From Certhia americana (lineage: Eukaryota; Chordata; Aves; Passeriformes; Certhiidae): a DNA stretch of 64,000 nt. Location of the stretch: contig CM031858.1 in assembly GCA_018697195.1 (NCBI GenBank), forward strand, positions 84,255,034 to 84,319,033, read 5' to 3'. Shown piece after piece: positions 24,401 through 38,100 of the stretch. The position numbers and the translations under genes were made by a program. Positions within the stretch are counted from its first letter, which is position 1. The number at the start of each line of letters is the position of its first letter. The notes under the pieces were generated by a model that was not told the origin of the DNA, did no database searches, and saw only the letters and a list, made by a program, of their open reading frames with translations.

Positions 24401-26707
24401 TTTTGGAGCAATTCCCTTCAGTTTGAACCCAGACCTTGTTGCTGACAGTCACGTCCTGGCAGGAGGGTTACTTTGGAAACAACAGCAGCAGTGTTTCAAT
24501 TAAATGACTAACCTTTTTTTTTTTTTCCAGAGGATTCCTGCTACCACTGGTATGTAGGATGGAGGATGTGAAGTCTGAGGATATACTAAGGCAATGTATC
24601 TATCTCATTAGTTTGAAAATGAAGTGAACAAAGAGATTCTAGCAAGAAAAAAGGACAGTGTATTAAAATAACTAAATACAACTCCACTCAACAGACTCCT
24701 TGTCTCTGAGCAATTATGAATAAAGCTGGGTACATGGGATGAAACTTAATTTAGACTGCAGTTTCACAGTCACTTCAAGCTAATCTAAATTGGCACAGAT
24801 TATGAAAGGAGGAATCTCGTCTGCCTGTCTGTCCCCAGCAAAGCTATTCGCTCTTCTTTCCCCCTCTTCCCACCCCTTCACACACAGAGCAGCTTTATTA
24901 GTCTCTGTGTGGCATGGAGTGGTGCAAGCGGCTTGCCCAGAGGGACAACCCTGCTGCTCCCAAACACACTTTCAGCCTCTCCATGCCACAGTCCAAGTTA
25001 CAGCCATCCTGTCTACAACTGGGAAGCACTCCATGAATGACAGGAAAAGCTTCTGCTAAGCCAAATAGGTTTCCTGGTTTGGGGTGGGGTGGATGGGTGG
25101 TGCAGGGATGTTTCAAGCTATGATGACAGTACAGTGACATACCTCGAGTACTGTGAATCAGGGCAGCAATCAAGACAGTGGACTTGAAATGCCTAGAGCA
25201 GGCGCTTATTCCAGCACTTGCTACTTTAACACTGTTTTATATTATTGCTGTGTAACATATTAAATTCTAGAGGTCACAACCCATCAGCCCTGATCCACTG
25301 GTGAATTGTCCAAGCAAACATAGGCAAGCAAAATGCTATTTATTCTAGCCATGGATAAAAAAGGGCTCTTTTTTTTCCCCATATATATAAATTTATAATT
25401 GCTTTTCTCTTTAAGATACCAATACTCTTCTATTCCTATTTGTTTTTGAACACTATAATGAGACATTTGCATCAATTAATACTTTGGAGTTGTTAATCCT
25501 GTGTCAGGGAGCCCAAGCAGAACATAGCAAACATAGCCACAGTATGTGCTTGCATGTGTACACCTAATTCTACTTTTCCTGAAGTGCAACCTCAATGCCA
25601 CAGCTGAACATCTATGCTTGTTTAGAGGTAATTGCACAAGACAAAATACAACTCAAATGCAGCAGCCTCATTTGGAATTCTTAAAAACAAATTACAAATA
25701 GGGGAGCAGTGAACAAAAGGTCCCCTGGGATAATTTCTGAGGTCATACACTCATTTTGCAGGAAGCTGGCTTTTTCCTTCATTAGAGGAGTTGAACAACT
25801 GTAAGTCAGTCACTCAGGTGCAAACTTTTTTGAGATCTGCTCTTTGCTGCCAGAGATATGCCAAGAGTTCTCATATAAGCGAGCACTGTTTACAGATACC
25901 TTCTCAGCAATGGCACTCTACTGTTAAACATTAATTCTTATGTGTATCTTGTGCAACATTTACTTTATGCTGTTTGGCTCTGTTAGCAATTTTTTAAGGA
26001 CACTGAGTAATTTAGAAGCAAAGCACAGGTTTGGTAGAGGTTTCCTACACAAAATATAGGAATAAATACCTTAATGAGTAAGCAATTTTTATTGGTTTTA
26101 TTTATTTATTTAGTAAAAGCCCTGAGGTTTGTTTTACAGCCAGTGAATATTTAAAGGGAGGGCAAAAAAGACCTTGACGGCTGGTATATTTGCATTCTGA
26201 CAATGTAGGGAACAGGCACACAAGTGGTAAAAGTGAGTAGGCAAAAAAGGCTAGAGAAATAACGCCAAGAATTGGAATAATTTTTGGTGAGACAAACAAA
26301 TAAGTGCACTATTTTTACTGCAAGGTTCCTGTGGAGAGTGGCAGAGGTGAGACATCTCTGCTCCATCTGTTGGAGAAGAGAAAGGGAAAATTCTGCAGAG
26401 AGAACAGACAGAGAACACTCCTGTTTGTTGGGGAATCTGCCCCAATAGCCACAGTTTCACAGAGCTTTCTCTGGGTCTTAGAGGATAAGGAAGTGAATTA
26501 GAAACTCCAAAAGGGTCTCAAGGAGGACAAAAAGAGGATTTTCCTGCTTGTCAGCAGGCAGTTCCGCCTTTCCCACAGTGACAGTTTGGGAGAGATGCTT
26601 GAACAAATGCTCCTCATTGTATATACCATACACAGAGTTTTAGGGTGGAGGCTGTTTTGGGGTAGGGATGATTTTGCAGTTTGATCAAGCTATCTTACTT
26701 TAAGTGT
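21451..26707. other. Non-coding stretch with the AAAC microsatellite
   Basis: Apart from the microsatellite at 23.3 kb and one copy of a 29-base dispersed sequence (24325-24353), nothing was recognised. Short poly-T tracts occur before acceptor-like CCAG at 24513-24530. Confidence 0.55.
23304..23400. repeat. (AAAC)n microsatellite
   Basis: A poly-A run is followed by CCAAACCAAACC and then about twelve uninterrupted AAAC units, ending in an A-rich/GGAA tail. It is one of the two longest simple repeats in the window and gives false lysine/asparagine- or cysteine/valine-repeat ORFs on both strands. Confidence 0.97.
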
Positions 26708-26905
26708 TTTCATAGAACCATAAAATAGTTTGGATTGAAAGTGACCTTTACAGTCCATCTGATCCAACCTACCTGCAATAAGCAGGGACACTTTAATTAG
26801 ACCAGGTTGCACAGAGCCCCATCCTGGCCTTGAATGTTTCCAGGGATGGGGCATCTATCACTTCTCTGGGCATCCTGTTTCACTGCTGTCATTATAAAAC
26901 CCATT
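26708..26905 (-). mobile_element. CR1 LINE 3'-end fragment, sense on minus strand
   Basis: The plus strand shows 'CATAGAACCATAAAATAGTTTGGATTGAAAG', then blocks like 'AGGGACACTTTAATTAGACCAGGTTGCACAGAGCCCCATCCTGGCCTTGAA', 'TTTCCAGGGATGGGGCATC' and 'CTTCTCTGGGCATCCTGTTTC'. These match the antisense of the CR1 3' UTR. It is truncated at about 200 bases and moderately diverged. Confidence 0.92.
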
Positions 26906-27226
26906 ATCTGTGAAGTGAGCCCACCAGCCTGCCAGTAGGGTACAACATTCTCTAGTAGCTGTGAGGACTTACTGCTTCCTATATTTTATGGTATGTTCTG
27001 CTTTTTGCTTACCTGAGGTTGTAACCACTAAGAAAAACTTCCAGTTTGCGGTCTTTGGCTATTTGTCAGTGTAATCCTGGGTTGCTCTGTTCTCTATCTA
27101 GAGGCTTTCAGGAAAAGTAGAGTTATCTGTCAGGAAATATTACATCTGGTATCATTACCACTTGGTGAAAGGTTTTTTTTTTTTCCCAGGATTATGGGGA
27201 TACACTTAGATCTTGTCTGTGGGAAA

Positions 27227-27282
27227 ACAAGTCAGAGAATGACCATGAGAAAACACACAAGTCAGAGACCATGAGAAAGCAC
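27227..27282. repeat. Tandem duplication, 30- and 26-base units
   Basis: Unit one (27227-27256) and unit two (27257-27282) share ACAAGTCAGAGA and CCATGAGAAA; the second lacks four bases (ATGA). It lies about 40 bases after a strong acceptor-like polypyrimidine tract (27172-27189). Confidence 0.9.
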
Positions 27283-28619
27283 ACATACAGAATGTAGAAA
27301 TGACAACATGTGTTAAAACACTCATATAATGAGACTCAACCTGACCCCAGTAGGCAGAGGTATCTAGAATATGTGCTTGAAGGATCTCATTCAGTGAAGG
27401 ACAGCACACAGAGCAGAGAGTTCAGCCTGTGTCCTGGATTCAGAGCTGGTCTGTATTTTTAGATTCTAAATCAGAGTGTGCCTGTACAATGGTGCTGTTT
27501 CAGTATCCCGCTAAGAGCCTGATTTTTCATTTGGGACATTTTTCAAAATGCCCATGGTAGGGATAAATCACCTACCTACATCTAAAATCAGGAAAAATTC
27601 CTCTGGGAGTCACAGTGACTCAGGAACAGCCAAGCTCTGCCAAACTGGAACAAGTTCAAAGGGATCACTGCCTATGATCAATTCATTATATAAACCTCAG
27701 ATAAAGGAGTGGCAAGAAACTTTCCTGCCACCAATCATGAAAACAGTTAAGGGGAAACAAGTCATCCACCACCTGGATTTTAACAATCTACTCAGTTGTG
27801 GTAGCGTAAGGGCCCCAATGAATCTAGTAGTACACAGAGAAGAAATCAAAACCAGACTAAGCTGCTGTTCTGAGTTATAATGCATTTTTTTCTAATATCT
27901 CCAGGCACAGACAGCAGCTGCAGTTAAGTAGATAGCCTTAGGAAATAGCTTCTCAATACAGGAAAGCAGGAGAAAAGTCATTTTATTTCCTCACATTCTT
28001 TTTGCGGGCTCTGTTGCTCAAGCTACAAAATTCCTATGAAATGTAACAATAAAAAACAATCCTGTGTAGCAAGGGTCTAAAGAAGTTTAAAAAACCTCAA
28101 AACTGGATCTTCAAGGAAGTCCTACACAGGCTTCTGTGAATCAATGAGTTTCATTTGGCATCAAACTACTGGGCACATATGGAGAATCCTACTGCCTCAG
28201 GGCTGGTAGAGCCTCTGAGCACAGGTCTCAGCAGGAACTAAGTGTGAAACAAAACTTGAAGCTGTGTCTCATACTAAGTTTGTCATAATTCAGTACTTGG
28301 TCATGTGTACACAATGATGCAAATGGCCAGCATCCTCACACAGTTACTTTGCATGCTATGCAAGAAAAAAACTAAAATCCATGTGGGAGAAGAAAAGAGC
28401 TTATAGCCATGGTTTAAGCACGACTCTTGTAACACTTCAATGTGTCCTGGAAAATGCCTGGTTTGAGTAATTAGCAGAAGGCATTTATTTGTTCAAATAA
28501 GTTCACATTTCGCAAGCTTTTATAGACCACATACCAAAAGGCTCTAAATTTTTTTTGTAACAGCCACAAACATGAGAAAAAAGTAAGGTAACACCTGTCC
28601 TGGCCAGTGTGTGAAGGCA

Positions 28620-28648
28620 ATATATATATATATATATAAAAAAAAAAT
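28620..28648. repeat. (TA)n microsatellite with poly-A end
   Basis: About nine TA units run directly into nine to ten A residues. Confidence 0.95.
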
Positions 28649-31600
28649 CATAAAAATACTTAAGCAGATGTCTTCATAAAACACTTTCTTATGCCTCTGC
28701 TGTTGAAATACTAGAGACCAAAACTTCCTGAGGATTAAGTGGGAACTTCTGGGTTACATCCAGAATTAAGCTATGGAAAGCTAATGAAAAGCAATTTGAC
28801 AAGATCCCCAAAATCCTAAACCTTCCAGGGAGAAACTTTAGCCTCTTTTAGGAATTCATAAAAGAGTTTGGGTGGGAGCCATTTCTCCCTCCAAGTTTGT
28901 AATTTTTCATAGCAAGAACAATTAAGTACATTTTGCTCCATTTTCTCTAGGGGACTGGGTTGTTGCAGAAGGCAACACACCCAGCTCTGGGCAGGAGAGC
29001 TCTCCAGGACAAAGGCCATGCCCAGCAGATTCCCAAGAGGCCAAGGCAGCACCACATGAAATCCAGGGCTGTCCTGTTTAGCAACTCATTAAAAGGAGAA
29101 TGAGAAATTTCATAACTTTTTGAGTAAAACTTAACTCTTACAAGTATCTCTTCTCTGATAGGAAAATACCTTTTATTACTTGAATTCAAGTCCTTTTCTC
29201 ACGTCTCATGAGATGTGTATTTTACTGAACCACATAAGAAAGCCCACCCTAAGGGAGGCCCACTTGCACACAGAACATCCAGTTCCATTCAGTGACTGCA
29301 CCAGGAAAAATATACTGACCTCATCCATAGGGAAAAGAAAGTTTGTGTGTAAACATAACCTGAATAGGATCTTCCTGAAGAAGTTGGTTGAGAAATCTGA
29401 ATAACAAGCAAAATGTTTCCTCATAGACAAAATGTTTTCTGTGTGTCGGAAATGACCCAACAATTTCCCATATTACCATGGTAATTTTTATCATCCATAT
29501 TAATATGTCTTTGCAATCCCTTATAGCCATCACATCAGGGGTCAGAAGTGGCACTTAAATTGCAAAACATTAAATCTTTCTCATAAATCTCAATTAGGTG
29601 CAAAATACTTTAAAAATCAAAACCATGTTTTCTCTCTGCAGTATAAGTTAGACTAGAAGATTGTAAGAATCTCACATGCCCTAGAAATAATTAATCTGGC
29701 AATGTCTTTATTCTGTCTTTGCAATTCCTTCACATCCAGGTTCAGGCTGGGACAACAGACAGGGCTTAGCCTGACATAGAAGAATTCTCCATTTAAATGC
29801 TCTAAGTCAGATCATCAACAACCTAAAGACCCAAGCAAACACAAAACCTCCAAACATACTAAAAACCAACCAACAAACCAAACAAAACCCTCAAGCCCCA
29901 CAATTTTGTCAGAACAGCCAGATTAACCCAACTGCTACAGTGAGCATCTGCAAAAGTAAGATCAGAATGAAAGGCAAAAAGATAATTTCAGGAGCCTTAA
30001 TGAGCTTTCAGCTATAATGTTTCATTTGTTTTTAATGGAAGTTTACAGTCTTTATAGCTGCATGATTTTTCTTAAAGTGAAGGAATAAGTATAGAGGAGG
30101 AAATTTAGCAGCACCATAATTAACTACTTAGGGCAAATCCTCCCATCAGATTCATGAGACAGATTTCAGATAAGCAGCTCAAATGAAGGATTATCTTGCG
30201 AGCAATGCGGAAATGTTGATCAGCTTGATATTTCCATTCTGCAGACAAGAGTTCATGCTGCTGCTCACTATTTTATGCAAGGAGGTAAAGCTCCACAAAG
30301 GTGGCAAGTCTGATCCAAAGGGGATTTTGTTTTTAATACCCCTGCACATGACCATCTTGTACTTGTCTGTTTTTAGGCAGAAATGAGATCTGAATTTAAA
30401 TGCTGTTCAGCTGCCCACTTCAAGAAGGGTTACCAGGCAGATAGATGCCCTGATGGTATGATAGATGGGTTGGAGCACATTACATATGTGTTAATATGGT
30501 GTTTTTACACAAACATTAGCACTTGAGAGCATCACAGAATACTCAGGCATCCTGAAAATATTAAGTTCAATTTAAAATATAATCTCTGACTGATAACATT
30601 CTCAGCATGTGTTTCATGGAATTTAAAGATAAATGGAAACCCCATTTAGCCAGGAGATTTAAATTTCAAGGAAAAATATCAATCAATCAATCACCAGGAA
30701 TACTCTGAAAAAAACCCACACAAAATTTAAACTGGAGCCTTGTCATAATAGTCTTGCATATACCAGTCTTGTCTGGTGTCTGGGCAACCAATGCAACTGA
30801 AAAAGTGAGATGCTTGCCTTTTACTATGCACTTTGCAGTCCTTTTGCTTCATTAAAAGCTGCAGAGATGGCTAGAACAAATTCCTTATTTCAGTTTCAGG
30901 TTTTAAAAGCTGTTTGCTGAATGGGACTCAAGCATCTCTATCTCTTCATTCTCTACATAGTAGAAAAAGACATACACACACTTCAGTAAGTTTTGCTTTG
31001 AGAAAGAGAGGACCAGAGCAAATGAAGGGAAAAAACACTGATAATGCAAAATATTTAGTATTGCTGTACTCAACAGGAGTAGTACCAATCTCTTAGGTTT
31101 TGTTACTTAAATATGGTCCGCGTATTTTACTCAGTATAGATATTTTATATGTCAAATGGATATAGTTCCATTTCCATTGTTTGATTTTATGCACACAGGT
31201 TACATGATTTGCTCCTTGGCAAAATAAAACATTGTCCATTATGAGAAAAGGTTCTATGGCCATGCCACATGATTTCCCCATGACTTTGGTTCCGCAAGAT
31301 AAGTAGCCTTCTTTTATAATTGGTGTCAGAATTCTTCAGAGAGGCAGATGTTCAATTAAAGTACATTAAAATACATTTCTTTACATTTTCTAGTAAGTAG
31401 AGTGTATCTGTTAAAACATAAAAAAAAAAATCTGTTTGAAACTTGGAACCTAGCCCTCTCCCATCCTTATACAGATAAAATCCCACCCCAAAAACCCCCA
31501 AACAAAAATAATTTTTGCTGAATGCATGCCTAAACAGATAAGCCTCACAGTACAATTTCCAACAAATACTCACGAGACTTAGGTATCAAATTCCCATCAA

Positions 31601-32231
31601 CAGAAAAAAATCCCCCTTTCTTTCCAAGAGCATCGAGATAAGATCATGTGCAGACATCACATCACACTCTGCTCATGTCTGGATGTTTAGCTCTGAAGTA
31701 CTCATTCCTGAAATTATTCATCTTTGGGTTCCCAGGCATATTAGATGAGTTCAAGAGTAATGCTCTCCTGGCAACTGCCTTTTCTCCTCCAATTGTTCTC
31801 TGCACAGACAAACCCTTGAGTCTGAACTCAAGAACATCATTATGGCACTGCCCTAGTAAGTAGAGAGGCTGCCCATACTGTCAGGATATAATCAATTCAA
31901 GCTCTACAACACAAACCCAGCACTACCATCTCTGTGCAGGCAGCTGCTGCCTGTCAAGGAGAAGCAGCTTCTTGTGCTCATAGACAACAAGACAATTGTC
32001 TTTTTTCTTCCAGTGGCAAAACCCATATTGGGGAAAACAGTCAAATAACAAAAAATCCAGTGAGCTGTCTGTAACACGCTCACAGAAACAATGATTGCTT
32101 GTATGCCTCTAGGTGTATGACCACTTACTGAATGTAGAAATCACATGTATAGGTAAACGGTTGATCAGCTCTCAGACACCAGAGTGGGATCATTTGCATT
32201 ATCACCTTAAACCTCATTTTCAATGATTAAT

Positions 32232-32545
32232 TATAGATTCACAAAAGGGTTTGTGTTGGAAAGGGCCTAAAAGATTGTCTATAGTCCAACCCCTCTGCCT
32301 TGGGCAGGGACACTTTCCATTAGACCAGGTTACTCAAAGTCCCATCCAGCCTGGCTTTGCACACTTTCAGAAATGGGATAGCCACAGCTTCTCTGAGCAA
32401 CCTATTCCAGTGCCTTATCATCTTCACAGTAAAGAATTTCTTCCTAATATCAATTCTAAACCTACTCTCAGTTTGAAGCCATTCTCCCTTGTCCCATCAC
32501 TACATGCTCTTATGCTCTTATAAAAAGTTCCTCTTCATTTTGCTT
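32232..32545 (-). mobile_element. CR1 LINE 3'-end fragment, sense on minus strand
   Basis: It runs from the degenerate tail ('ATAGATTCACAAAAGGG') through the 'GGAAAGGGCCTAAAAGAT', 'GGGCAGGGACACTTTCCATTAGACCAGGTTACTCAAAG' and 'GTAAAGAATTTCTTCCTAATATC' blocks to a 'CCCTTGTCCCATCACTACATGCTCTT' block that includes the last part of the old ORF2. A small internal duplication (ATGCTCTT twice) lies at its 5' edge. Confidence 0.93.
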
Positions 32546-34245
32546 GTAACTTAAATCCTGAAAACAAAACAAAAAAAAACAATAGCAGAGAAGGATTTTT
32601 AATAAGCATCCAATAACAGAATGAAGCCAAATATTTCACTTTTAGGCAAGAGGAATTTTTTTTAAAAAAAGAAGTTTTGCTCACAGGAATAATTTTTATA
32701 ACAGCTATAAAACACTGTTTTCATTTTTCTTTGTTTGCTGCTACTCTTTCAGGCAGCCTGCAAGGCTCAGATTTGCAAATAATCCCATTTTACTCCTGTT
32801 CCTCCTATGAACAGAAAAAATCCTTTAGAAACTGATGTGTAAAGTAAAATTTATGGTAGACATTAAAAACAGTTCTAAACAGTGAAGTCTGGTTTGTAGC
32901 CCATTTAAAATACAACATACTGTATAATATCCTTGCAAGAAGTCTTCCACAGTTACTACATAAGGGAGAAGGGAAAACCAGAGAGAAGCAATGCCTTCAG
33001 TGACCTTGCCCTGTAACAATACTTGTGGCCTGACAGTGACTGCAGAGCTGATACTTGGTTGCCTTGGCCTTTGCATTAAATCTAGTTCATGTTGTTCTTA
33101 TGAAATAAGTTGTGCTTCCCACAGGAAAAAGAAAATATCTGTTAAGCACAACTGCTCTGAAAGTGAGTCTTGTTTGCTTTGTTTGCTGTAGGGTAGTTAC
33201 TGGTTATCTTGGTTATTCAATAGCAGATGGAGCTCTCAAAGACCTGAATGCTTCTTAGGTGATAATTAATACATTCAACTGGGATTGTTACCTTCAGGCA
33301 TTTAACTTGGGTATCTAAGTTCATCTGCTCTTACTATAGACATTGCCTGCAGGAGAGCTGAGTTCAGAGCACTCCAGTTTCTTGATTTTTAGACAAATAT
33401 GAATCCCTCTTTCCTTCTTCTTTAAGTATAAAGGGAAATATTATTCTGATAGCTGGGAAAGTATATGTCAGACAGGGTGGAAACCTGCATCAAGATCTCT
33501 TTGTAGTTGACAAAATTTAGTCCACATAATACTGATGTAGAGTGCGAAGAGCAGAGAAAAGTTCTTGGCAAGTCACTTGCCAAAAATGCAGCAGTTTCTA
33601 ATATCCTTGACATTGCAATCATATCAAATGGAAAGGAAGATAATTCAAATAGTGCAAGATTAATGAAGTGCAAAAATTTTTTTAGGCCATGAGAAAGAGA
33701 AGCAACTTCCTTCAAGTCTACACCTGAATGTTGCAGTCTTTTACCTCAACTTCTCATCTTTCAACTAATTCCATTCTTTGCTGTTAAGATTGTGGGATTT
33801 CTTGACAAAAGACACTCTTTGTCAGCTGGCCTGATTTGCAAATAAATTACACTTATAAATATGAGAATTGTGTTTTAAAACACTTGAAAAACCAGAATTA
33901 TTAACCAAATCTGCTGTTTAGCAAGTGTCAGTGTTTCCCAATGAACTCAATAAGTGCTAATTCAAGGATGACTATCAGAAGTTCTGCTATAAAAACAGAG
34001 AATACCAAAATATAGATTTGTGCCTCTCCACAAAGTTAACTGGTTACTGTTGAGTATTAGAATCCATAGAACATCAGACCTATCCCATTGGTCCTATCCC
34101 TATACCTATTCAAATAATACAAAAGAAGAAATGCCTGTACAGCAATTTTTGAAGATACTCAAGCAGAAAAAAAGAAAAAAAAAGAAAAATGAAAGAAAGT
34201 TTTCTAATGTAAATACACACAGGTGGAGTTTCAGGACACCATGTC
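32546..34245. other. Non-coding stretch
   Basis: This AT-rich stretch lies between two CR1 fragments, with an AAAGAAAAA low-complexity block at 34165-34198. No gene was recognised. Confidence 0.55.
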
Positions 34246-35034
34246 CCAGAATTACAGAATTATTTAGATGGAAAAAGACCTCTGAGATCAAATCCAACCT
34301 TTGACTGACCACCACCTTGTCAACTAGACAATGGCACTATGTGCCACGTCCAGTTGTTTTTTGAACACCTCCAAGGACAGTGATTCCACTACCTTCTTGA
34401 ACAGTGCATTCCAATGTTTAACAGTCACTCAGTGAAGAAATTCCTTCTGATGTCCAGCCTGTACCTCCCCTGGTGCAACTTGAAGCCATTTCCACTTGTC
34501 CTGTCAGTGTTTGCCTGGGACCAACTGTTTGCACTGTTTACCAGCCCCTACTTTGATACAACATCCTTTCAAGCAGTTGTAGAGAGCACTAGGGTCTCCT
34601 CTGAGCCTCCTTCTCTCCAGATGAAACAACCCCAGCTCCCTCAGCTGCTCCTCATAGGGCTTATCATCTGGACCCTTCCCCAGCTCCATTGTCCTTCTCA
34701 CCTCGTTGAGGTTCTCCAGGACCTCAATCTCCTTGTAGCAAGGGGCCCAGAACTGAACACAAGATTTGGGGTGTGGCCTCACCCATGCTGAAGACAGGGC
34801 GACAATCACTTCCCTGGCCACACTATTGCTGGTACAGGCCACAATGCCATTGGACTTCTTGGCCACTGGGCACACACTGGCTCATGTTCAGCTGGATATC
34901 AAAAGCACCCCCAGATCCCTTTTTGATGGGCAGCTTTCCAGCCACTCTGCCCCCAGCCTGCAGCACCACATGGGGTTGTTGTGGCTGAAGTGCAGGACAT
35001 GGCACTTGGACTTTGCTAATAATCACTAACATCC
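34246..35034 (-). mobile_element. Longest CR1 LINE fragment, with remains of the ORF2 C-terminus
   Basis: About 790 bases of antisense CR1 run from degenerate tail repeats at 34246 up to 'GTGCAGGACATGGCACTTGGACTTTGC'. In the minus-strand frame across 34504-34875 the translation keeps recognisable pieces of the CR1 ORF2 C-terminal region ('[17 protein letters not shown]', '[17 protein letters not shown]', '[10 protein letters not shown]'). No endonuclease or reverse transcriptase core is present, so it is a dead 5'-truncated copy. Its divergence ('GGAAAAAGACCTCTGAGATCAAATCCAACC') suggests an older subfamily than the 7.4 kb copy. Confidence 0.93.
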
Positions 35035-35107
35035 CAGGTGCACATTTCAGGAAGTGGGTTCAACCCCCAAAACTTTCCACTACTCTCAAGCCAATCTTTA
35101 GAAAGTT

Positions 35108-35127
35108 TATGTATTAAATAATACATA
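35108..35127. repeat. Perfect 8-bp inverted repeat, 4-base loop
   Basis: TATGTATT and AATACATA flank AAAT just left of other AT-rich palindromic sequence. Such structures are frequent in AT-rich DNA. Confidence 0.9.
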
Positions 35128-38100
35128 GATGTTATTGTTATTCACACAATGGAAGTAGATTAATTTCCAGCCTGCTGTCATAACACATTATATAGGAGAG
35201 AGACATCTGTCTAATATATCTGTGATCCTTGGTTCTAGGGATATGTGATATATATTATATATGTTAATGCCATTCAAATTTTACTGCTGTGTGTATGAGA
35301 TGAGATGGATACTTCCAGCTGTATGTCTTTCTGGTAAATTGTGACATTTCAGATCAAAAGCTAAAAAGTACTTTAAAACTGGTGATATTTGAGCAGAAAT
35401 ATCACTCAAGTCCTGCTCAGAAGCAAAACAGACTTAATTTTAATGCACAAAGCTTCAGATTGTTTGGACATTTGCAAGATCATATCACATAGTTCTTTGA
35501 TCCTCAATGTAGTGTTAGAGATTAAATATTTCTATCTTATTCATATTCATGTATCAAAGGTGTTCATGTTCTACATTAGGAAGTTAATCCTTTCCAGCTT
35601 TAGAGGAAAATCTTCGCACAGGGTCATATTCCACCATACATTTAACCAGCTTATTGCTTAAGGCAGCAAAGTAAGGTAGGAAACCTTGATTGCAAGCTCA
35701 AATCTACTCAAATCAAGTCTACTTGTTCACTCCCAAATAACTAGATTTTTTTTTTTTTTTGCATTGTCTGGAATTGGTTTTGTCAGCCTTTCATGGCAAG
35801 TTTAGTTTATATAGATCATTCTACAGATGCTATTTAATTTTCATGTATCAAAACAAGTACAAAATTTCTTTCTCATTCAACATTTCCCAGCAGCAACCAA
35901 TTTCCTAACAGTTCAAAAATAAATGTTGTGGATAATATCACTTTTCATTGCAATGCTGTTAACAGATTCCATAGGTAATGTAATGTAAATTATGTAATAG
36001 ATAAAATCAGCTGTATTAGTTATTTTCCACTAAACACTGTGTGAACAAAAACATTTGAACTCAAACACAGGGCATAATTTACTAATATCTTTATATCATC
36101 CAAATTTTCCTCAAACTTGGCAATATTTCCATTGTTCTCTTAGCATTCTTAAAGCACACTACTATTCCTATTGATATTTTCATGCACAACAAAGAGTTTT
36201 CTTTGAAGAACATCCCCTAAATGGTAGAGAGGTACTTACATGCTATAATATTTGTTTGAACTTTATATATCACTACTCTTAAACAAGAAGGAGCATACAG
36301 ATGCCTTAGGAAGTTTCTCCTCATTCATATCCCTTTTGTTGAAACCACAGGCTTCAAATATATTTTTTAGTTGCTGAACTGGTCCAGTATTTGTTTGCAT
36401 GTGTGGTTGTGTGGCCACTTTGTTCTCTTTTCAAAACAAAGACCCTGTTTCCATTAGCTGTAGTTTTCTTTAGCAGGAGCTCAGTGGTTAAAGATGTTAG
36501 TGGGCTAGATGCCAAACTCTCTTTACCCACATTTGATATGAAAAAGATGGGATTACACATTCAAAGTATCACCATACTCAATGAATAACCACAGTGTCCT
36601 CAAGAACTTCACTTCTATAAAGAGTAAATGCAATTTGTGTCTTGAATGAACAGAAAATAAGTCCTAGCCAAAAACCTGCAAACCCAAGTTTCCTGGCTAT
36701 CTTCAGAGTTAGAATAAAAATGTGATATGGATTGCTGTCAGCGCAAAATGTTTTAATTCAAATATATCTGCGGTAAGCTAAGGTATGTAAAATTCTGTCA
36801 TGGGATGTAATGAAGCTCTTGATCAGCTACCATGTAGAATGTCACATTCCAGTGCATTCAGGTTCATCTTTTGAAGAGTCAGGTACATCAGTGTTTCTGT
36901 TATATTTCCTTACTGCACTCTGTAGGAGCTTTGGTACTTCTTTAGTTCCATAGCAAAGAATAAAGCTGAAGGAATACACTGCACAGAAGAGGTTACACTG
37001 TCTGTTTACTAATTACAACATGAACACATGCTCTTTCTCATAGCCAGGGAACAGCTCACAAGTAAGAGGCAGGAAAGAATTGTTGTTCCCACTTCCATAG
37101 CAAATCAACAGCAACAAAGGCTTCAATTTTTATCAATGTTGTTATTAAAAGAGTCACACTAATTTATTTCCCATTACTGTTGGTACAATACACTGGCATA
37201 AGACATTCATACATGTAACTTCACGTTATGTTGCATTAAACTTTGTGAAGTCAGGTATGTATGACATGATTCTCTTCTGTTTCACTAAGCAATAATAAAC
37301 TAGATTTCCAGAAGCCAGGTTCTTTACATTGATTTTGTGCTTTTCAGCATCTCCATGATAACAATGCAAGTTAAAGTATGCATAGCAGGACAAGTCATCC
37401 TCTTGCATGGCAAGATTTCAGTTTCCAATACAGGAACCGAATTTGCAAGTCAAAGTGATTTGGAACAGGTTGAGACTTCAAAGAGAAAAGGTCTGATACC
37501 ACCATAGGTGAAAGTGAGATCACTTCTTCATCAGTTTAGGGTTCAATGTGAATTCTCTGCAGGACATTAGAGAATATGAGAAATCAAATACCAGAAATTC
37601 AGCAAGTCAGTGCAGTGTTTTCACACAGTTCAAAGAGTGTATTCAAAGCTCAAGGTCTACTAAAATTAGCCTGAAATTAATCAAAAGGTAAAACTAAAAG
37701 GCTTTTTTTTCCTCAGGAGAAGAAACACTCCTGCTGTTTAATTCACCTGAAATAACTCCCAGTTTTGGGGCTGCTGAACCAGCTATATGTTCTGAGTGCA
37801 CTGATACAAAGGATGCACTTTAGTCAAAAAGGCAACATACATTGTTTGAGACCACATAAAGAGCAAAACCAAACAGCAGCACTAGCAAATCAGTCTCTAA
37901 AGTTATCCCTCCCCTTTCAGGACAGCATACTTTACAGTATCTTTAGACAATCTGGTATGATAATCATAAGTAAAAATGACATTTGATGAGAACTATTTTT
38001 ACAGAATTAGAGGAGACACAGAATGGAAAAAACATTTGTTTCTTAAAAAAAAAAAAATAAAAAAAAAGAAGATTGAATCATCTGTGTGAAACAGAAAAAC

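Larger units (their letters stand above)
26906..32231. other. Non-coding stretch
   Basis: It contains the tandem duplication at 27.2 kb, the TA repeat at 28.6 kb and the second copy of the 29-base dispersed sequence (28688-28716). No gene was recognised. Confidence 0.55.

Noticed and set aside
24505..24548. Possible 19-base microexon after a long T tract (CCAG|...|GTATGT)
   Set aside because: The poly-T tract is probably simple sequence, the exon is tiny, and there is no partner exon.
34414..34875. Overlapping plus- and minus-strand ORFs of about 123-125 codons
   Set aside because: Both lie in a degraded CR1 LINE. The minus-strand one is the old ORF2 end and the plus-strand one is its shadow.
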